In this document: piece after piece, positions 61,080-64,000 of the stretch | How the letters are laid out: each line of letters opens with the position of its first letter | How positions within the stretch are numbered: the first letter of the stretch is position 1 | Assembly (NCBI RefSeq): GCF_000189635.1 | Contig: NW_002475968.1 | Span: 1 to 64,000 of the forward strand | Source of the DNA: Tetrahymena thermophila SB210 | Taxonomy: Eukaryota; Ciliophora; Oligohymenophorea; Hymenostomatida; Tetrahymenidae | Reading direction: 5' to 3' | Length of the DNA stretch: 64,000 bases | The notes under the pieces: model-generated | What the model saw: the letters and a program-made list of their open reading frames with translations, nothing else | Told to the model about the DNA's origin: nothing | Database searches by the model: none | Program-made: the position numbers and the translations under genes

Positions 61080-61570
61080 TAATTCGATGAATTTAAAATG
61101 ATTTTTTATTTCTGAAGTTCATTGAAATAGAATTAGATGAACAAAAGAAGTAAATATACACCTATCTGAATTTAATAAGATATTTTTAAGATTATTTATT
61201 TAAGTATAAACTTCTACTTAGTTGATTATTTTTTATATTTGTTACCATACAAGGATATAGTGGATATCCAAATTTACTCTAAAATTAAGTTACTAACATT
61301 ATTTCCTACAAGGCTTGTTATTTACATAAGATTTCTCTAAAAATAAGAATTTATTTGCATTTATACATGTAATTCAGATTGGTTCTTTGAGAAAACAAAG
61401 TTAAATATTCTTAAATATATTTTTGATATAAAAGAGAACAGCTATGCAATATCCAGTAATATGGCTATTCTCTTTTAAATATACTACTAAATTTACTACA
61501 TTTACACAAAATTTGAATGTTTAACATTTGATAGTGTTAAGCAAATTAGTAGTAAATAAAAAAACAGCTA
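61080..61570 (-). pseudogene. Decayed tandem copy of the 5' half of DCTN4
   Basis: Shares ordered blocks with 59670-60185 in the same orientation. Shared blocks include GATGAATTTAAAAT, AAACTTCTACT followed by AGTTGATTATT, AAAATAAGAAT, TTCTCTTTTAAA-like text, ACAAAAT followed by TTTGAATGT, and AAATTAGTA at the start-codon end. The cysteine codons that define the zinc-binding block are mostly changed (for example the TGT/TGC positions of the HCQNC segment), and indels break the frame. The ATG region is altered as well. Only the N-terminal exons are represented. No expression or function is likely. Confidence 0.75.
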
Positions 61571-63879
61571 AAAAAAGAAATAAATATCTTTTAATCGCAA
61601 GCTAATTATTAATTAATTTTTGTTTTAGAAAAAGACAAATATATTTTAAAAAGAAAGGTAATTATTTGCATGTATATATCAAAATTAACAAGTAAGTCTT
61701 ATCATAAAATATATTTTACTTATTAAATAATAAAGAATCTTATATTTTTTTTAAGATTGGATGTACATAAATTTTATAAGAATATATTTATTCATTAATT
61801 TTCTTTACTTTCAGAAGAATAAATAGTAAATGATTTTAAAAATTAGTATGATACATCAATCGAAGTTCTTTCTCTTTTGTTTATTGTAAAATCCTTATTG
61901 AAGTTAAATTTTTTCAAGTAGTTTTTATTAATTTATAAAGTAAAAGTATCTTTCTATATATATATATATATATGCTTATGAAACATAAAAAATTAATTAT
62001 CTATAACTGATAATCCTTTAACTTAATTTAGATTTTTTATATATAACTTAATACAAAATTTATTATTTACCCTCTCAAATTAAAAATAGAGAAGAATTCA
62101 AGTAAAATAAAGGCTGAAAAATACTGTTTTTTCACATTTTTTCTATGTTTTAAAAAAAATGTTAATTATTTGTTGATTCCAAAAAATTCTAATTTATAAT
62201 TCCAAAAAATAAGTTATAATTAATTCATAATCTATTTTAAGGTCTTCAAAAATTTAAATAATTTGATTATAATTATAAAATTTTCTTCTTACAAGCTATT
62301 TTTATTTAACTTGAATGAACTTAATACTTTCAAGCTTTATCAATTTATTTTCTGAAAAGTAGAAATCGAAAAAATTCATTCATATTAAGAGGTTTCTAAT
62401 TTATTCTGCCAAAAAAGTTATATTAACTTTGCTTATAATTAGCTATAAATTCAATAAAAATTTATTTTTAAAGCAATTCTTGTGAAAAAGATAAAGAATA
62501 ACAATATTATTTTAAACACCAATCTAAGTTTAGTTAGTTAAAAAGTAATTAAGTAAATTATTTTCATAATATTATAATCTTATTTTAAATATTACTTTAA
62601 TATTAACTAATATTCAGTAAACTAAGTAATTAAGAAGATATTTAAAGTAAATCTGAATTAAAATAATCCAGGATCGTTCATTCGCAAATATTATTTAAAT
62701 TTTCGTAAATAATAAAAATCAAATCAATTTTTAAAATTATATCAATAAAATGTTTAAATTTATTTAATAAACCAGCTTTTTTCAGTATAAAAAGAGGAAA
62801 TTCTATATTTTTTTAACACTTAAAATAAAAATATATTTGTAAGTATAAATATTATTTAAAATAATTAGTTATTTATTCAAATAATTTAGTTTACAAATTA
62901 TATTAATATTATATTGTTTTTTTGATTTAGTTTTTAAAGATTATGTGCTTTTTGTTACAATAAATAAAGCGGATAAAAGAAAAAGTAAGTCAGAATTTAT
63001 AATTTCTTTTAATTTTTTTCCCACCTGAAGATTATCTTTACATTAATGTAATTAAGCTGATCCCTTTATTATTTAGTAATGATATTGTTGTAACTTAAAT
63101 ATCTTATTAATTATTAATCGATCAATTGATTTATCTATATATCGATGTCATGATTTGTTTGATATTTTTCTTTTCATTTATTAGCTAATTGCAATTATGT
63201 CTAACTAATTTAACTTTTTTAAGTTTTCAGATTATTTTCAAATATTTTTAAATCATTCTATATATTATATTTGTGATTTAACTTCTATGAGAAATTGTGA
63301 GTAAAATAAACTAATCAAATATACATACTAAAAAATTTTCAATAAACCATTTATTCAGATGTAAATGAGTTGATAATATGAATGAACATTTTAGAGACTT
63401 CTTTTTTTAAACCAAAATTCATTTACTTTTGAGGTAGACATACTGACAAAAATCATCGCCACTTGAATTTTTTAATTGATAATTGATTTTGATGGGAATA
63501 GAAAAAATATATTTAAAAGGGAAATTTGTAAATAATAAGAAGAAATATCTATTAATTAATCTATTAATCAATCATTCAGTTAATTTTTGTGTTAGAGAAA
63601 GATTGGGTAAAATGATTGGTTACTGTTTAAAATAAGAAAATATGTTTGAAATAACTAAAGAAGATAATAATGAGTTGATTTTTTTTCTATTTTCAAATCA
63701 TTAAAAATCAGACTGAAATATACTTCCAGATAAAGATTAATATACAACTTAAAAATCACAAGGTTATCTTTTGGAGTTTAAAAACAAATCCAAAAGATAG
63801 AAGAAACAAAAAGTTAACAAATAAATAAATTAAAAGTTTTGACTATTTTATATTAAAGAAAAAGACCAAAAAAGCAAAA
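61571..63879. other. AT-rich intergenic region
   Basis: No gene recognised. The first ~70 bp still match the DCTN4 upstream flank. A short (TA)n run lies near 61957-61974. The 3' end presumably holds the promoter of the gene starting at 63880. Confidence 0.45.
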
Positions 63880-64000
63880 ATGGGAATTAAATAATTGATT
63901 GTTAATCTGGATATCTTTGGTTCACCCTTTTAATTTGAAATGGGTGTTGGTAATTAGACAAGATAGACTATGTTTGGTGGTATTTTATCTATCATCCTTA
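63880..64000 (+). CDS. Start of a ciliate membrane-protein gene (partial)
   Basis: ATG 63880-63882 begins a frame open to the window end, 40 codons visible. The sequence MGIKQLIVNLDIFGSPF, then FEMGVGNQTR, then GGILSIIL, resembles the N-terminus of a family of predicted ciliate transmembrane proteins. In these, a short DIFG-PF motif is followed by a basic linker and then the first membrane helix. The recognition rests on memory of the pattern. The rest of the gene lies outside the window. Confidence 0.55.

Overview
The window looks like a ciliate nuclear genome, most likely Tetrahymena (T. thermophila or a close relative). It is very AT-rich. Every convincing gene reads through in-frame TAA and TAG, which must be read as glutamine, and stops only at TGA (genetic code 6). 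Introns are short, AT-rich and GT...AG. Genes found with the standard code are therefore shadows or fragments. Gene models below were built by hand from code-6 reading frames, splice-site phase and family resemblance; nothing was run. I saw no rRNA, tRNA, CRISPR array, bacterial-type operon or recognisable transposase.

Layout. 1-1960 is a degenerate ~75-bp satellite with a GTTA microsatellite. 2584-4997 (-) is a pseudokinase-like gene whose coiled-coil tail is internally duplicated. 5830-6384 (-) is an orphan ORF. 7298-11393 (+) is LRR gene 1. 12943-15458 (+) carries an array of 142-bp exon-bearing repeats. 15807-20388 (-) is LRR gene 2. 21315-22963 (-) is a TMEM151-like membrane protein. 24642-25076 (-) is a small Ser/Asn/Gln-rich protein. 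26677-30354 (-) is a Noc1/Mak21/CEBPZ ribosome-biogenesis factor. 31071-32102 (-) is an SH3 protein. 32393-42270 (-) is a giant cysteine-rich multi-pass membrane protein. 44536-44886 (-) is a doubtful small gene beside a tandem duplication. 45682-51016 (+) is an LVIVD/cadherin-like single-pass receptor. 51465-55537 (+) is LRR gene 3, interrupted by a 100-N gap. 56045-57386 (-) is an OGFR-domain protein. 57813-60185 (-) is dynactin p62 (DCTN4). About 61080-61570 holds a decayed copy of the 5' half of DCTN4. 63880-64000 is the start of a further membrane-protein gene.

The most striking theme is growth of genes by tandem copying of exon-plus-intron units. Three LRR genes contain 31 LRR exons between them. 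Thirty are exactly 90 bp and one is 81 bp, and all have the same splice phase (a split codon, 2+1 nt). They are separated by introns that are themselves alike. Next to two of them is a second, unrelated gene built from 142-bp units whose indels fall where they are least harmful if each unit holds an 84-bp exon and a ~58-bp intron. The housekeeping genes (Noc1, DCTN4, OGFR) are single copy and ordinary; the accessory genes around them are repeat-built. A small set of G/C-armed imperfect palindromes, one of which coincides with the assembly gap, is a second unexplained feature.
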